Shown piece by piece: positions 35,906-47,359 of a DNA stretch of 64,000 bases. Origin of the DNA: Marsupella aquatica (lineage: Eukaryota > Marchantiophyta). The translations under genes were made by a program, and so were the position numbers. Position 1 is the first letter of the stretch. Every line of letters starts with the position of its first letter. The stretch is from positions 18,414,001 to 18,478,000 of the forward strand of contig OZ316891.1 in NCBI GenBank assembly GCA_973895155.1, in the 5' to 3' direction. The notes beneath the pieces were generated by a model. That model saw only the letters and a list, made by a program, of their open reading frames with translations. It ran no database searches and was not told the origin of the DNA.

Positions 35906-36879
35906 ATGGTTGTTGTGTGCTTTGTGTGGGACTCCTTGAGTCTATCCCACATATTTTCTTCTCATGCAGGCACGCCAGCAGGTGTTGGACTGATGCTCAT
36001 GGGTGGATGCATGGTGCACTCTGCAATGGAACGCCATCCATGATTGGCCTTATCAAGTCTGCTGTGGGAAAATTACCTATTCACTCCCTTCGGATCTACA
36101 CTACCTATCAGATTTTGTGGAACATTTGGTTGGCTAGGAATGCTCAGACTTTTGACCGGACTAGACATAGGATTTTTGATCAGATGCTGATTATTTCGGA
36201 GACCCTGGACCACCTGACTGCTGTTGCTGCGGCTACTTCCGTGCTTTCTCCTTCATCTTTGAGCCGCAAGCACCGGCGTCTATCAAGTGCCAAAGAACTG
36301 CTGGAGATCGAGCGCATTCACACTCTCAGACGTGGGTCGCTTCGGATTGTTTCCTCCATCATTTGATGGCGGCCTTATGAGAGATTGATTTATACTATGT
36401 GGCTATCTGGGAGTTTTGACTTCTCCTTTGACACCGTTACTCCCGTGATATATTTCCTCATACAGAGTGCCACTACCTCCCGCACTGTTTTCAATCTCTG
36501 TAGCTTATGGCTGCACCACTCTTGGTGGCCCTTACAGTTCATGCCGTTGGTTTTTTTCCTTCTCCCGCTACGGTATACACCCTCTTCTTACTAATTAGGT
36601 GGATTAATTCAGTACTAGACAATGGTTTGACACTTTACACTTTTACTCTGCTGACCTACCGCGCCTTTTGGTGCTTATTCCCTAGCTGTTACTTGCTGCA
36701 TGGAACACTAGTAGAACGGCTTCGTAATCTTTACCTGATCTGGTGACCCTGGTTGAGTAACTCTTTGTTATTGCCTCCTTTGGGTGTTGAGGTTTTATGA
36801 TGCCGTTTGGCCTGCTGGTTCCCCCATTCATGGGTTTCACGCGGAATAAATGTATAAAAAAATAAAAAATAAAAAAAAA
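35906..36879 (+). mobile_element. 5'-truncated LINE (non-LTR retrotransposon) 3' end
   Basis: The plus-strand frame at 35,917-36,366 encodes ESIPHIFFSCRHASRCW and LWNIWLARNAQTFD, the reverse-transcriptase zinc-binding region (zf-RVT) at the C-terminus of plant LINE ORF2. The Cys pair just before it (CALCG) is one frame off, so a frameshift is present. After a 480-bp 3' UTR the sequence ends in an A-rich tail (36,850-36,879), as expected for target-primed reverse transcription. No target duplication is found: the left neighbour is integrase and the right is LTR. Confidence 0.85.
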
Positions 36880-36970
36880 CCCAAAATCTCCTTTTTACTA
36901 CAAAAACCTCTACTTTACATTTTCACACAAAACCAAGCTATTCTCCATATAATCTAATTCCCTTACGACA
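36880..36970 (-). repeat. Remnant of the 5' LTR of gypsy-2
   Basis: CCAAAATCTCCTTTTTACTA onward repeats 35,062-35,154 at about 90% identity up to CCCTTACGACA. Only the first ~91 bp of the LTR remain, next to the LINE tail. Confidence 0.85.
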
Positions 36971-37224
36971 CCGGTCAATGGGTAGAGTCTAACAATAAGT
37001 ACATAGGTGGCCCTTTTTTCCGTGCCAGTTCCTTGAGTATGCACTAAGAGCTTTGACTTAAAGTGGCTTAGTTTACAAGACACAGGGATACCCCATTGTC
37101 TTCATTTTTCTTATTTTTCTGGACTCTATAATGAGTGGCAGTTGCTGCAGGTGGCTTTAATTAGCAGAACTTATTGCCCATTCAAAGAACATAATTTTTG
37201 TGATGTTGCTATATGCTATACTAG

Positions 37225-37470
37225 CTCAATATATACCCGTGAGTTGCACAAAAGATATTGTGGAGAAAAAAGATATTGTTAAGAGAAAAGATGTTATGTC
37301 GCCCAGGATGTTGTTAAAAGAAAATATGTTATATTGCCCAAGATTTAGTCAAGCAAAAAGATGCCGTGCCGCCCAAGATGTTGTTAAGTTAGAGAAAAAA
37401 TTCCGTTTTGCCCAGGATGTAGCTAAAAGAAAAGTTGTAGTTAAGGAAAAAGATGATGTTAAGTACAAAA
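37225..37470 (+). repeat. Degenerate short repeats (GCCCARGATGTTGTTAA)
   Basis: At least five copies of a ~45-60-bp unit with GCCCA(A/G)GATGTTGTTAA(A/G) and an AGAAAAGATGTTATG link. In one frame it reads as Lys/Val-rich repeats (QDVVKRK-like), but with no gene context. ATATATACCCGTGAGTTGCA just upstream may be the edge of another repeat. Confidence 0.65.
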
Positions 37471-37479
37471 TGATCGATA

Positions 37480-40400
37480 AGTAAATGAATGTCGTTGCGC
37501 GAGGGCAGTTGGGCAAGGCGAGCAAGGTGCGGGGTGTGGGTCAGGGTTGTCGGCAAGGGGGCGGCCGCCAGGTCGTCACCTTGGGGGGGTTCATTATCAA
37601 AATTTTTAAGAACCACATGCTCCAAAATAGGTATTTTTGATAGAAATCAACTAAATTTTTTAAAATTGTAGGAGGCAAAAGAAGGTATTATAAACTCATG
37701 TTTATAGAATATGCTTTAATGCATACCTTTTATAAATAAAATAGGTTATTAATATTGAAAATAAAGAATATTTTATTTATAAAATAGGTCTATTTATATT
37801 AGACTAGGATTAACCTATTAAAAATATTTAAGAGCTCAATAGAGCTTCAAAGATGGGGTGCTTTGAGGTGGCACAAGTGATGGTAACGTCCTCATATATA
37901 TTAAGTAGAGCACAGTCTCAAGATCTTCTCCAATTGAATGATAGATGTGATAGTTTTGGCATTTATTTGTGCTATTTTCTAATTCATACAAAATCTGCTA
38001 TGAACTGGCTTTAGCTACAATTGCTTTACGCTATTGTGGCCTGTGTTGTGGACATCTTTTCCGCAAAACAAATAGTAGACACCATATAGAAAATTGAGTG
38101 GCTTGCTCTACGTTTGTCATAAGCCTTTAGTTGCTTTGTGCCCTCTTGATCACACTACTATTGATAAGTCTCTTGCCCAATAGTGTCCCCTTATGGAATC
38201 CTCGAGCAGGTCAATTATGCCTGCTTGAACGGCTCCCTTCCCTTCCCCACGCTTCAAGCAATATATTTCCCGACAATTTAGGTAAGGAGTGTTTCCTGAC
38301 AGATGGATGAAAATGACAGAGTCAGATTCAGGAATTTTTTTCAAGGTGAAAAAGGAAGATAACAGATTCTCATGCAATACCAAATGGGTCTCACAACAAA
38401 GAGCTGTCCCTAGTGACAATGATGACAACAATGCCGCGGAGGATGATTGCCAACACTACCTCCAACTAAGCTCATTAATTAAAACACCCAAATTATGCAA
38501 AGAAACAAGGGGGTCCATTGATTAATTTATAGGTCAATAGGTGTCACCTAAAGAGCCCCTCAAAATAGAGCCTAAAATTAGAAAGGTACAAAGTTAACTT
38601 ACTTGGTTTTCATTCACAATATACTATCTACATGGTACACTTAGTTGTATGTTTAAATTAACTTAGTACTTATCTTTCACCAGGATAGGAGTGTACATCT
38701 CTTCCGCGCGGTTTTCGTGGCCCTTATTTATAAATGAAAAAAAACAATTTCAAGGAGTAGTGTACAGATCTTCTTCTTCCCTTTAATGATACTAGCCTTG
38801 ATTACCTGAATACAGGATTGCAAGCAACTTATAGAGGACTATACAATAAAAATGTCAACAAAATATATTTATTATTCACATTCTTTGAAGGTTAATGAAA
38901 TGATTAAAAAATTATCATGATTGGGCTTATCATTTTTAATTAACAATCATAGATATCATAACATACTCCTTTCTATGCACATATATTATGGTGGGACCCT
39001 AGAGTCAGGGTCTAGAGGTTTCACTCTAGAAACCTAGGCTTCAACTCTAGCTTCCCTTCACGTTGTACATATAAAATAAAATTTTCCTATTAGTTTCTTA
39101 TAATTACTCTTTCAATATTTTTGAATGATTCATTTGGGATATGTGTTTCATAAACTAGTTATATTAATCAATACTCTACTAGACTTTGTTATTAATAAGT
39201 TAAAATACATGTGTCTTAGAACATGCCAGCTATATCAATAGAGTGTCTATAGATCCTATACACTAATAATAATAATTGACACAAGTATATGTTGATGTAA
39301 ACTAAAAGCTCTGATGGACTGATAGGTTGTCTATGAAACCCCCATGGACAAACCAAACTTGGATGGACTTGACTCAAACACACATATATGCTTGGATACA
39401 CTTGTGTACAAAAACTTGGGGGTTTCACTTCCACAAAAATGATATATCATGTGCAACAAAATATAGGGCCATTTTATTGGTTCGAAGGGAAGACTTAAGA
39501 ATTTTTTGAGAAGAACAATAGGGTCTTTTAAATTCAATTTTGAGATTTATAAGAATATTAGGGTTCTTATAACCAAAATTTTGGAATATTCCAAGAATAT
39601 TCCAATTTTATAGGGATTGAAAAATAAATATTTGTTTCTTACATTTTAGGGGGTCTGAGGCATATAAATGTCACAAGTGATGGGGAGACATACATATAGT
39701 GAGACCCCCAATACAAAAATACCCTATCAGATCATCACTTCTGTCCAACTATCCAAAAGTACCATGTCAAAGCACCACCTCTGTCCATTTTTGTCCAAGG
39801 GTACCATGTACCAGCCAGATCATCGATTGCAAACCTCCTTGTATTCTCTTAAAATTCTATTCCCTCAAGCTAGTCACTTTAACCATATTTTTAGAGTTCA
39901 ATAAAAAAACATAAAATATGTAAGGTATCTTCAGATATTTGTAGTCCTTATCTGGCCTTTATGGTAAATAAAATTATGTTCTCAAAAAAATTGAGTTAAT
40001 TTTGCTTTTGCTCATTGAAAAAACTATTTGAGAAGCTATGAGTAAATTGTGAAGAGCTATAATTATCTCAAAAATTTCAAATGGAGTACTAGATGTATAC
40101 CTTTATTTCATTTCATATATGTTTTAAGTTCACTTTTAGGTGCACAGTCTGCTAACGTAATTAAAATGTAGGTAAAGAGCTAATGAGAACATTTATTACC
40201 TGTATTTTATCATCTTAGGTGTAAGATGCTCAATTTATGTGTCACATTCCATGGGGATGTTGGGAGACAACCTCCCTGTCCATTCGGGCTTTGGTTTCCT
40301 TATTTTTTCTAGAATTCTAAACTACCTCCAAGTGGTCGAAACATTTGCAAACTGTGCTTCGTTCCAGGTATTTGAAGTTATTGAAGCTAATTTCTAAAAG

Positions 40401-42300
40401 GCCCCCTTCTTGGAAATGTACTTAGGAGTGTTTTCTGGAATTTCAAAATGACGTGTAAAGATACCCTTTGACACTAGAGTCCATCTTGGTAAAACTGTAT
40501 TGCAAAACATCGATCCACAGGTGTAAAATCCAGATCTTCATTTGGACAGTAATCGTCTTGGTTTCGTGATCTGTCTTTGTTCTTGGTATTTTCGCCCTTC
40601 AATTGAGACGAGTTCAGTCATCTGAGTACCTGGTGGTTTCCTAAGAGGTGATCGAAGCCACGGGCGGTCGTCTCTTTAATCGGGGATTCCTCGTTGACGG
40701 TTTATTAGTATTTAGCATTTCGCCCTTTTTGAGCTTTCCCGGTTCTAATGAGAGAAAAGCCCAAGAGGTTCTCCATACCCTGAAAACATAAAATTACAGA
40801 AAAGAAACCGAATAATTCATGAGCGTAATTTGTATTTTTCAATGTGCAGTATCCTTGTGAACAACAAAATTCCTACGATTTCCTATTTTCGTGACCGCAG
40901 GCGATGGGACGGTCCAAATGGTCCACAACGGTAGGTAGGATCGATCAGCCTAAGGTTGAACTTCAGTGTTAAAGTCAGAGACATCCGTCCAAAGAGAAAA
41001 GATATACTGTCCGCACAAGTGTGATCAAACCGCAACCAGTTACTGCAACTGAAAGATGGGTTGCAGGGTCCAAGTGTTTTATAGTTCAAAATCGGCGGCC
41101 ATCCTTGACAAGTAAAGTCGAACAGGGCGATGAAGCAGAATCTGCAGCAGTGATATGCATGATTTGGGTGTCAGAGAGTGTTGAGGTCACCAAATATCCC
41201 CTGAAAGCGAATCGTTAGCCATGCCCCACAGAATACTTGAGATTTGTATCATGCACCTTCCGTTTGTTGTGGCAGCACTTGAGATCAACCCCAAGCTCCC
41301 GCTGAGAGTCTGTCTGAACGTACACTTAATACACCCAACGTTACACATGATGGATAACTGGTTTGCAAGAGAACATTGACATATATAATAGCTGACCCAG
41401 AGGAGACCCAAAATTGTAACTGCTGAGAAACAGGAACGGTCAATCATTCATGTATGTCACTATTGGGGTGGGGAGAGACTACTTAAAGTTCTTCCCCAAT
41501 TTCGAAACAGGGACGGCCAATCAATTATTTCTAGAGTGTCATGCAATTAAGCCAATTAAAAGTGAGTCCTATGGTCAGGCAACCCCAAAATTTTCCTTCG
41601 AATCAACAGGACGTACACCTTGGGTCGGTAGGTTCATGGCGTAGAAAAGACTTCTGTGTGGAATTGTCGGTTTTAGTTGTCATTTACGTGACCCAGATAA
41701 TTAATTATATGAAAATATTCGGTATCGCGCCCTTTAAGGCATGCAGGTTGGAAATTGTTGTGACAGATCCGGATGCTTGTGACCTCGTCTCCGGAGTTTC
41801 CTATCACTGCACTGCGCCAGGATCAAGAGCTCCAGAGAGCCGGTGAAGAGGAGTTGTCCTTGCATGCTCTTAGATACATAGCTTTTAGAAATCACCTGTC
41901 CTTGTGGCCTCTTACTGACAAAATTATGAAGAAAAAATTTGAGCACGCTAAGTGTTACGTACTATCAATGAACAAAAGTGGTACTGTACGTACATCGGAA
42001 GACTTCCTATTTATCTTTGGACCAGAGACGTCCCCACCTCCTCGGTCCGGTCCGTGGTCAAATTCCGACTGAATTTGAGTAGCCGTCGTCCACACCTGTC
42101 GAATTCCAAACAGTCCCGGCCAGGCGCCCACCACTTGTGTGTACCGTGAGCGTAGTGCGTACATCTGAATACCCAATCATTGTCACCTCAGTCTGTCACT
42201 GTTGGGGTTGACTACCCTGAGAGTAATTTACGAGCTGCATAATTATGTACAGAAGTCAATCAAGTCCAGAATTTGAGCTTTTGTCAGAATAATTCCAAAC
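37480..42300. other. No supported gene
   Basis: AT-rich to about 40 kb with short open frames only. Between 40.9 and 42.2 kb frames of 60-100 codons appear on both strands without a recognisable domain. An old unrecognised element or exons of an unknown gene remain possible. Confidence 0.45.
39573..39603. repeat. Palindrome cluster resembling a heat-shock-type GAA/TTC block
   Basis: CCAAAATTTTGG (12-bp perfect palindrome) is followed by GGAATATTCC-AA-GAATATTCC. GAA/TTC blocks are alternated, but their spacing is one base off the canonical heat-shock element and no gene starts nearby. Confidence 0.4.
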
Positions 42301-44708
42301 TCAAGGCAAAAGAAGCCTGCCTTCTTTGTGAAATTTAATTTCGGGATAGGTTCTCTGTCTTAGAAGACTTGCGTTCGCCCCATAGAGTGGGATGCATGTC
42401 TTCCGCTTCAACCCGCTGTGAACTGCCGCAAATTCAGATACTGGATATCTAAGCACCACATCTAATGCCTCCTTCAGAGCATGATTCCCATGTCTGCTGT
42501 CAAACAGATTCACGAAACACAACTTGGGCAACGTTTCCAGGATCTCCACTATTGTATTGGCCATCGTCGTGGCTGCACAGTGCCCGATTTGGTTGCCCAA
42601 AAGATTAAGCCATTCCAGCTGCGGCGCTTGTCCCTCACCTAGAGCTTCAAGAATTGCCAGCATTCCATGGCGAAGCCTGAACTCAGTCCCAATTTCACAG
42701 TATCCCAAGTTAAGCCGTCGGAGCCCTGAAAGATGCCCTGCTTGAATTACCCGCGATAAGGCCAATGCTCCCTTCACATTCAAAATACAGATAAGTTAAT
42801 TAGACAATATATAGAGGTGGCAGCGAATCCGGTGGTCGGCTGGTGGAGATTTTTCTGAATGACCTTTAGCTCCCTTGTACAGCAATACTTCTCGACCTAC
42901 GGTGAGGCACATCACGAAATGTGTGGCTTAAGAGTTATTACAGTTCTTTAACGAATTGAAACCCGAATGTAGAATATACGCGTGCAATAATCTTGAACGA
43001 CGTGTACCTGATCTTTGAACTTGTTCCACGATACGTCTAGATGCTCCAAATTGCATAACTGGCCAGACTCGAGTCCTTGCATAAGAGTCTCCATCTGCTC
43101 TCCATCAATGCCGCACGAAGAAAATCTCAAGTTTTGGAGTAACACCAAATTTCCGTCTTCTATTAGCCTCGCCAGCGCAATGCTCCCCGCGACGCCGATA
43201 GTGTTGCACGAAATATCGAGAGTTTGCAGGTTTATTGCAGGATTGCAGTGCAAAGCCCTCGCTAGCCCTACCGTGCCGTTTGATCGTAGCAACTGTCCCT
43301 TTATGACGAGCTTCTTAATTTGGGTCATATGTCCTGCCTCAAACAATCTGTGTACATCTGACGCCGTTGGCTCCTCGATTGGATCCGTGCCTGCAAGTGA
43401 TATGAGTTTTTCTCCAGAGTCAATGATTCTGCGTTTGATTGGATACTTAATGAGATGGCTGATTCACAACTATCTACACAATTTCAGCTTTGCAGTCAAA
43501 TTCATAATTGGTAATCTCCGTCGTACTGAAGGTCTTCACCTGAGAGAACCAAGGCTTTCAACTGCGTAATCTTTCCTTCATGGATAGCATCCGCAATCTC
43601 CCCAATATTGCATCGTGGCAAGCCAAGGTGTTCTAAATTTGCGAGCCGGCCGGACTTCAGCGCCTTAATAATTGCAGCGTTTCCCTCATCTGTGAAAGTA
43701 CAGTGGCCGGACAAATCGAGGAATCGTAGGACCGGCAGATTGCCGACGGTTAGGAGTTCTGCCATCATGGTGATAATCTTCTCGTTTTCGAAGAGGCAGC
43801 CGGAAAGGTTGAGTACCTGCGATAACACTCGCAACACGAAAACATCAATCATCACCAGCCGGGCAGATTTCCAAGAATTAATCAATGACGTATCTAAACA
43901 CTTTCTGCAAAAGTTTGTTTCTCAGTCTCCAAGGAAAAATCTCTCAGTTTGGAGGAGTTCTCGTCATAAATGATCAACTTCTGCAACTTTTCTTGATCTG
44001 AAAAATCGCCAAATTATATATATTCAATGGCTAGTGCTCTATCTATTGCAGCATTGTACTGCCATGGTAGGATGGGCGGGCTCGTCTATTAAAGTAACCT
44101 ATTGGTCGTCTATTCAAGAACAGCTCCTAAGTTCTATTCAAGAACAGCTCCTAAGTTCAGGAAAACTCGGACAGATCTATCATGCTGCGCATTTTAATTC
44201 GGATAGTGATCAATTCACGCCCATTCTTATAATGTTGAGGAGGGGCTTGAACGTTCATTTTTCATACGAAGGTCATTGTTCTATTTCCTGTCGTGATTAA
44301 CCGTCCTCTATGCAGAATCCAGGAAACTCGGTAAAACAGATTTGTGAATCGTTATTGGGAAAAGCTTTGCGGGAGGGATTCCAATCTTACTTGTAGTCTG
44401 GACAGGTCAACTTCCCTCATCGCCGCTATAAGGAGAAGCAATTGCGGATCCCCGACTGTCCGCTCCCTCTCGTGACCTGTATAATGCAGGTCAATGCACT
44501 CGCTCTTCTCCAGCTCATTCAGGATGGAGGAGATGATTTCCTGGATGACATCTTGGTCTTCGTCTGGATTAACCTCCCTCAGTTGGAAGAGGCTCTCTTT
44601 CAAGACCGAGATCCCGTGCTGGCGTGGGAACCCCATGGCTGCAGAAAAGCTATAAGATCGCATCGACGGCTCGCTGGAAGAGCGACTTGGCTGCCGTTGA
44701 AGTCCCAT
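42301..44708 (-). CDS. Leucine-rich-repeat protein (RNI/NLRC-like LRR), multi-exon
   Basis: The only likely host gene. Proposed exons on the minus strand: 44,708-44,391 (ATG start, donor GTAAGA), one starting at 43,997 (after TTTTCAG; end unclear), 43,816-43,540, 43,390-43,008 and 42,771-42,301 (stop). The last three each contain repeats of the ribonuclease-inhibitor type, about 28 residues: LRFLDLSGHCTFTDEGNAAI, LQTLDISCNTIGVAGSIALA, LEHLDVSWNKF, LRRLNLGYCEIG, LEWLNLLGNQIG. Exons start and end near the same place in the repeat (donor after CAG at three exons), as in genes that grew by exon duplication. The N-terminal exon is Ser-rich then helical and acidic; I recognise no NACHT, NB-ARC, kinase or signal peptide. 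RNI-type LRRs bind proteins, so a scaffold or sensor role is possible. Exon 2's join is unclear, so a pseudogene is not excluded. Confidence 0.7.
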
Positions 44709-47285
44709 GGCTGCCTGCTGGCGAGCTGTATCACGACTTCACGAGAGAATGGAGGAGGGTATTCCCCGAAGAACCAGACAGCGAAGTCTTTCATTCAGCT
44801 ATGGAGGCTGAATCCGTATGCGCACAATGACGACAGCGATCATATGACGTCGTGTGAGTGGTGGTAAGTGATCACATGTCTGCGCGCTTCTAATCATCGC
44901 TCCCAATCCTTCGATTTGACGATGGACGACATGGCAGCAAAACATGTGCACGAATTCTCAAGCATATGACTTTCTTCTGCACGGCGCTCCTTCAGTAGAG
45001 ACCTCTCTTTCTTCTTCCCTAAAACCATATTTTAATTAAAGGCCTCTTTCTCCAAAGCCGGACTCGACTACTTAGGGGGACTTTCCAAAGACTGTGGGGG
45101 CCTTTCAGTCTCTCCATCCAAAGCCAAGCTTACCCATATACTAACGTTAAAACGGTCAGTCCATATCCTAAAGTTAAAATGCCTACTGTAGTTGGGTTTC
45201 ATTGGAGGTAATAAATTCAAACCCTTGAAAAAAAAGCTACACTACAGCTTGCTCCATTTTGTAGACCACCTGGAGAGGACTTCCAGGCAGGGTTTTGACC
45301 AAAAAACAAGTATATATATCAGCACAAAAAAAGAGGGACGCATTAGGGGCCCACTGGCAGATGAATTAGGTTTGGTAATGGTTTTGATTGTGCCCTCAAG
45401 TTCATGTAAATTGAAGTTTGGATTGTTCACAAATTTGAATGACTAGGATTATTGCTGCCCCCAGTTCTCGCATAACCAGGCTCAATTTGACCAACCTGCC
45501 CTCCTTTGTGAGTGTTGGTTTGTGAAGGAGCAAAATTGGTTACTTCTGTCATCGTTCAGCTTTCCCCTGGCCAGTGAAATTCACGCTGGGATGTATCTAC
45601 ACAGCTGCCAGGTTGCAGCTAAACTGCCGCTGTCTCGGGAGGAAAACCAGGTGGATCCAGGCTACCAAATTAGTCACTAATCTTAGTTTTTAAGTGAGAA
45701 GCAAAGTGCACTATAATTTTGTTCTCCCCAAAACTGCTGGGCACGGGTGGTTTCAGAAACTCTTAGATTATTAAAATTAATACATCCAAACACAATCTCA
45801 TGAAATTCTAATTTTCATAGGAAGAGGAATCTCATAGAGTCAAGGTTACCCAAGGTAACTATAATTAATTAAATTACACCTGCCCCTATAAAAAGGGTTA
45901 CAAGTAACCCCTAGCTCTCATTGTAAAGAGCACAGGTTCAAGAATGGGTTTGAACTCCACAAAAAGTGCTGACTGCAAAATATTATTTTGGCAAGTATTC
46001 CACAACAGTGCTAGTAGTGGTGAGACATGGAATGAGGCTTCCATGAGGCTTTATAGTGGTAGGTGTGATGTAATCAACTACCCAATATTGATCAATCTTA
46101 CTTTGAGATGGGAGTGCCAGGTTGACTCTAAGAGCATTAATACCTAAGTAAGAATTCAGAACTTTGAATAGCACCACGTCATACTAACCCGGCCAGTGTC
46201 CACTAATTGTTGAGTCCCACGCAAGTCACTATTTTGATTCTCTTCATCTATTATTGGTGAAAAATATTTGTGGAATCTATTATGAGAAACAAACAAGTCA
46301 CCCAAAAGAAAAAGAAAAACACCAAGAACAAAGGATTTAGTAAACCGATCCGCTATTGTATTCAGCGTACGTGGTGCTAGGAAGCCCAAAGAAAATGGCA
46401 TTGATGCAATTTCTGTTTGAGTTGACACGGAAGTTAAGATTTTTTCATTGTAGCCGAAGCAATTTAAAGTCCTCCCTTGGCTGAAATTGTTCAATGTTAA
46501 GCTGTCAACAAAACATTGGAAATTGGAAAAGTAACGCTTTTCAGGAGAATGCACAGTGCACAAAGAAGGAGAATTTGTTTCAGAGTAAAGTTTACCAAAA
46601 TTTGGACTCAAAACTTATTTAACCTTAGTCATCCCCTGTTGAGAGTTATTGGTGATGACTAGAAGCTATTGAAAGTCGTCTTGCGCAGGAAATTGTGCAA
46701 TGAAATTGAAAAACTGTTAGGCGGTTATTTTGACCACTGCACTCCCGGGAGACCCTCACCTCATACAAATGTGGTCCTCCAACTGAATTAATAAAACAAT
46801 GAGATGAAAAGTTGGAGGATTAAAATTTCATCTTGGCCCAGACATTAAAAACATCAAAATGCCATTTCATAGCTTCCACATTATACTACTTGACTGATAG
46901 AACCAGGACTGATGGATATTTTTTTTGTCTTTTTCTTCACTAGCTTGTGTATGACAAATCTTTTAATGGCATATGACCACTCTTTGTGGCATAAAGTTAT
47001 GGATTATAAATTTGGTAGTTCATAATTCTAATCTTAGCTTAGTAATTAAAGTACATCACATTTTGAGGTTTGTGAGGTTTGTGACCCCCTCTTGGCACGC
47101 ATCTGCTTTGCCATCCTCATTGATTGATAGTTTTAACTATGATTAAAATGCTGTGTAAATATGGATTAGTGTTGGTTTTGAAGGTTCAAACTGAAGCCGC
47201 CACAATTCTACTGTAATACTTTGGTGAGTACGTTGGTTGTTTTGGCAGCTGGTAATTAAACAAGGTAATTAATCTCTGAAGGATT
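44709..47285. other. No supported gene; one TATA-like site
   Basis: CTATAAAAAGGG at about 45,889-45,900 on the plus strand is a good TATA box, but no open gene follows; it may belong to an LTR. A 151-codon minus-strand open frame (46,156-46,611) has one hydrophobic stretch (SFVLGVFLFLLGDLFV) and no recognised family. A short direct repeat AAGAACAGCTCCTAAGTTC lies upstream at about 44,116-44,158 between LRR exons 1 and 2. Confidence 0.4.
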
Positions 47286-47359
47286 CGTCGTGATACATGC
47301 ATCCGTCAAATATCTTTACTCCGGACACATAACTACTGACGGATGCATGTATCACGACG
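47286..47359. repeat. Perfect 23-bp inverted repeat with 28-nt loop
   Basis: CGTCGTGATACATGCATCCGTCA (23 bases; arms 47,286-47,308 and 47,337-47,359) pairs without mismatch around a 28-base loop. The stem ends abruptly on both sides. RNA from either strand would fold into a stable hairpin of small-RNA-precursor size; it could equally be a tiny foldback element. Confidence 0.9.

Larger units (their letters stand above)
33794..36970 (-). mobile_element. Second Ty3/gypsy element, minus strand, interrupted by a LINE
   Basis: The element starts (minus strand, 36,970) and its 3' LTR starts (35,154) with the same TGTCGTAAGGGAATTAG sequence. The LTR far end at 33,794 is TGTCCTAGG on the plus strand, giving TG..CA termini of TGTC/GACA type. 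CCGG flanks both sides (33,790-33,793 and 36,971-36,974), a likely target duplication of 4 bp, or 5 with one change. Inside remain only the integrase end (35,156-35,905) and a LINE fragment; gag, protease and RT are lost. Confidence 0.65.
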
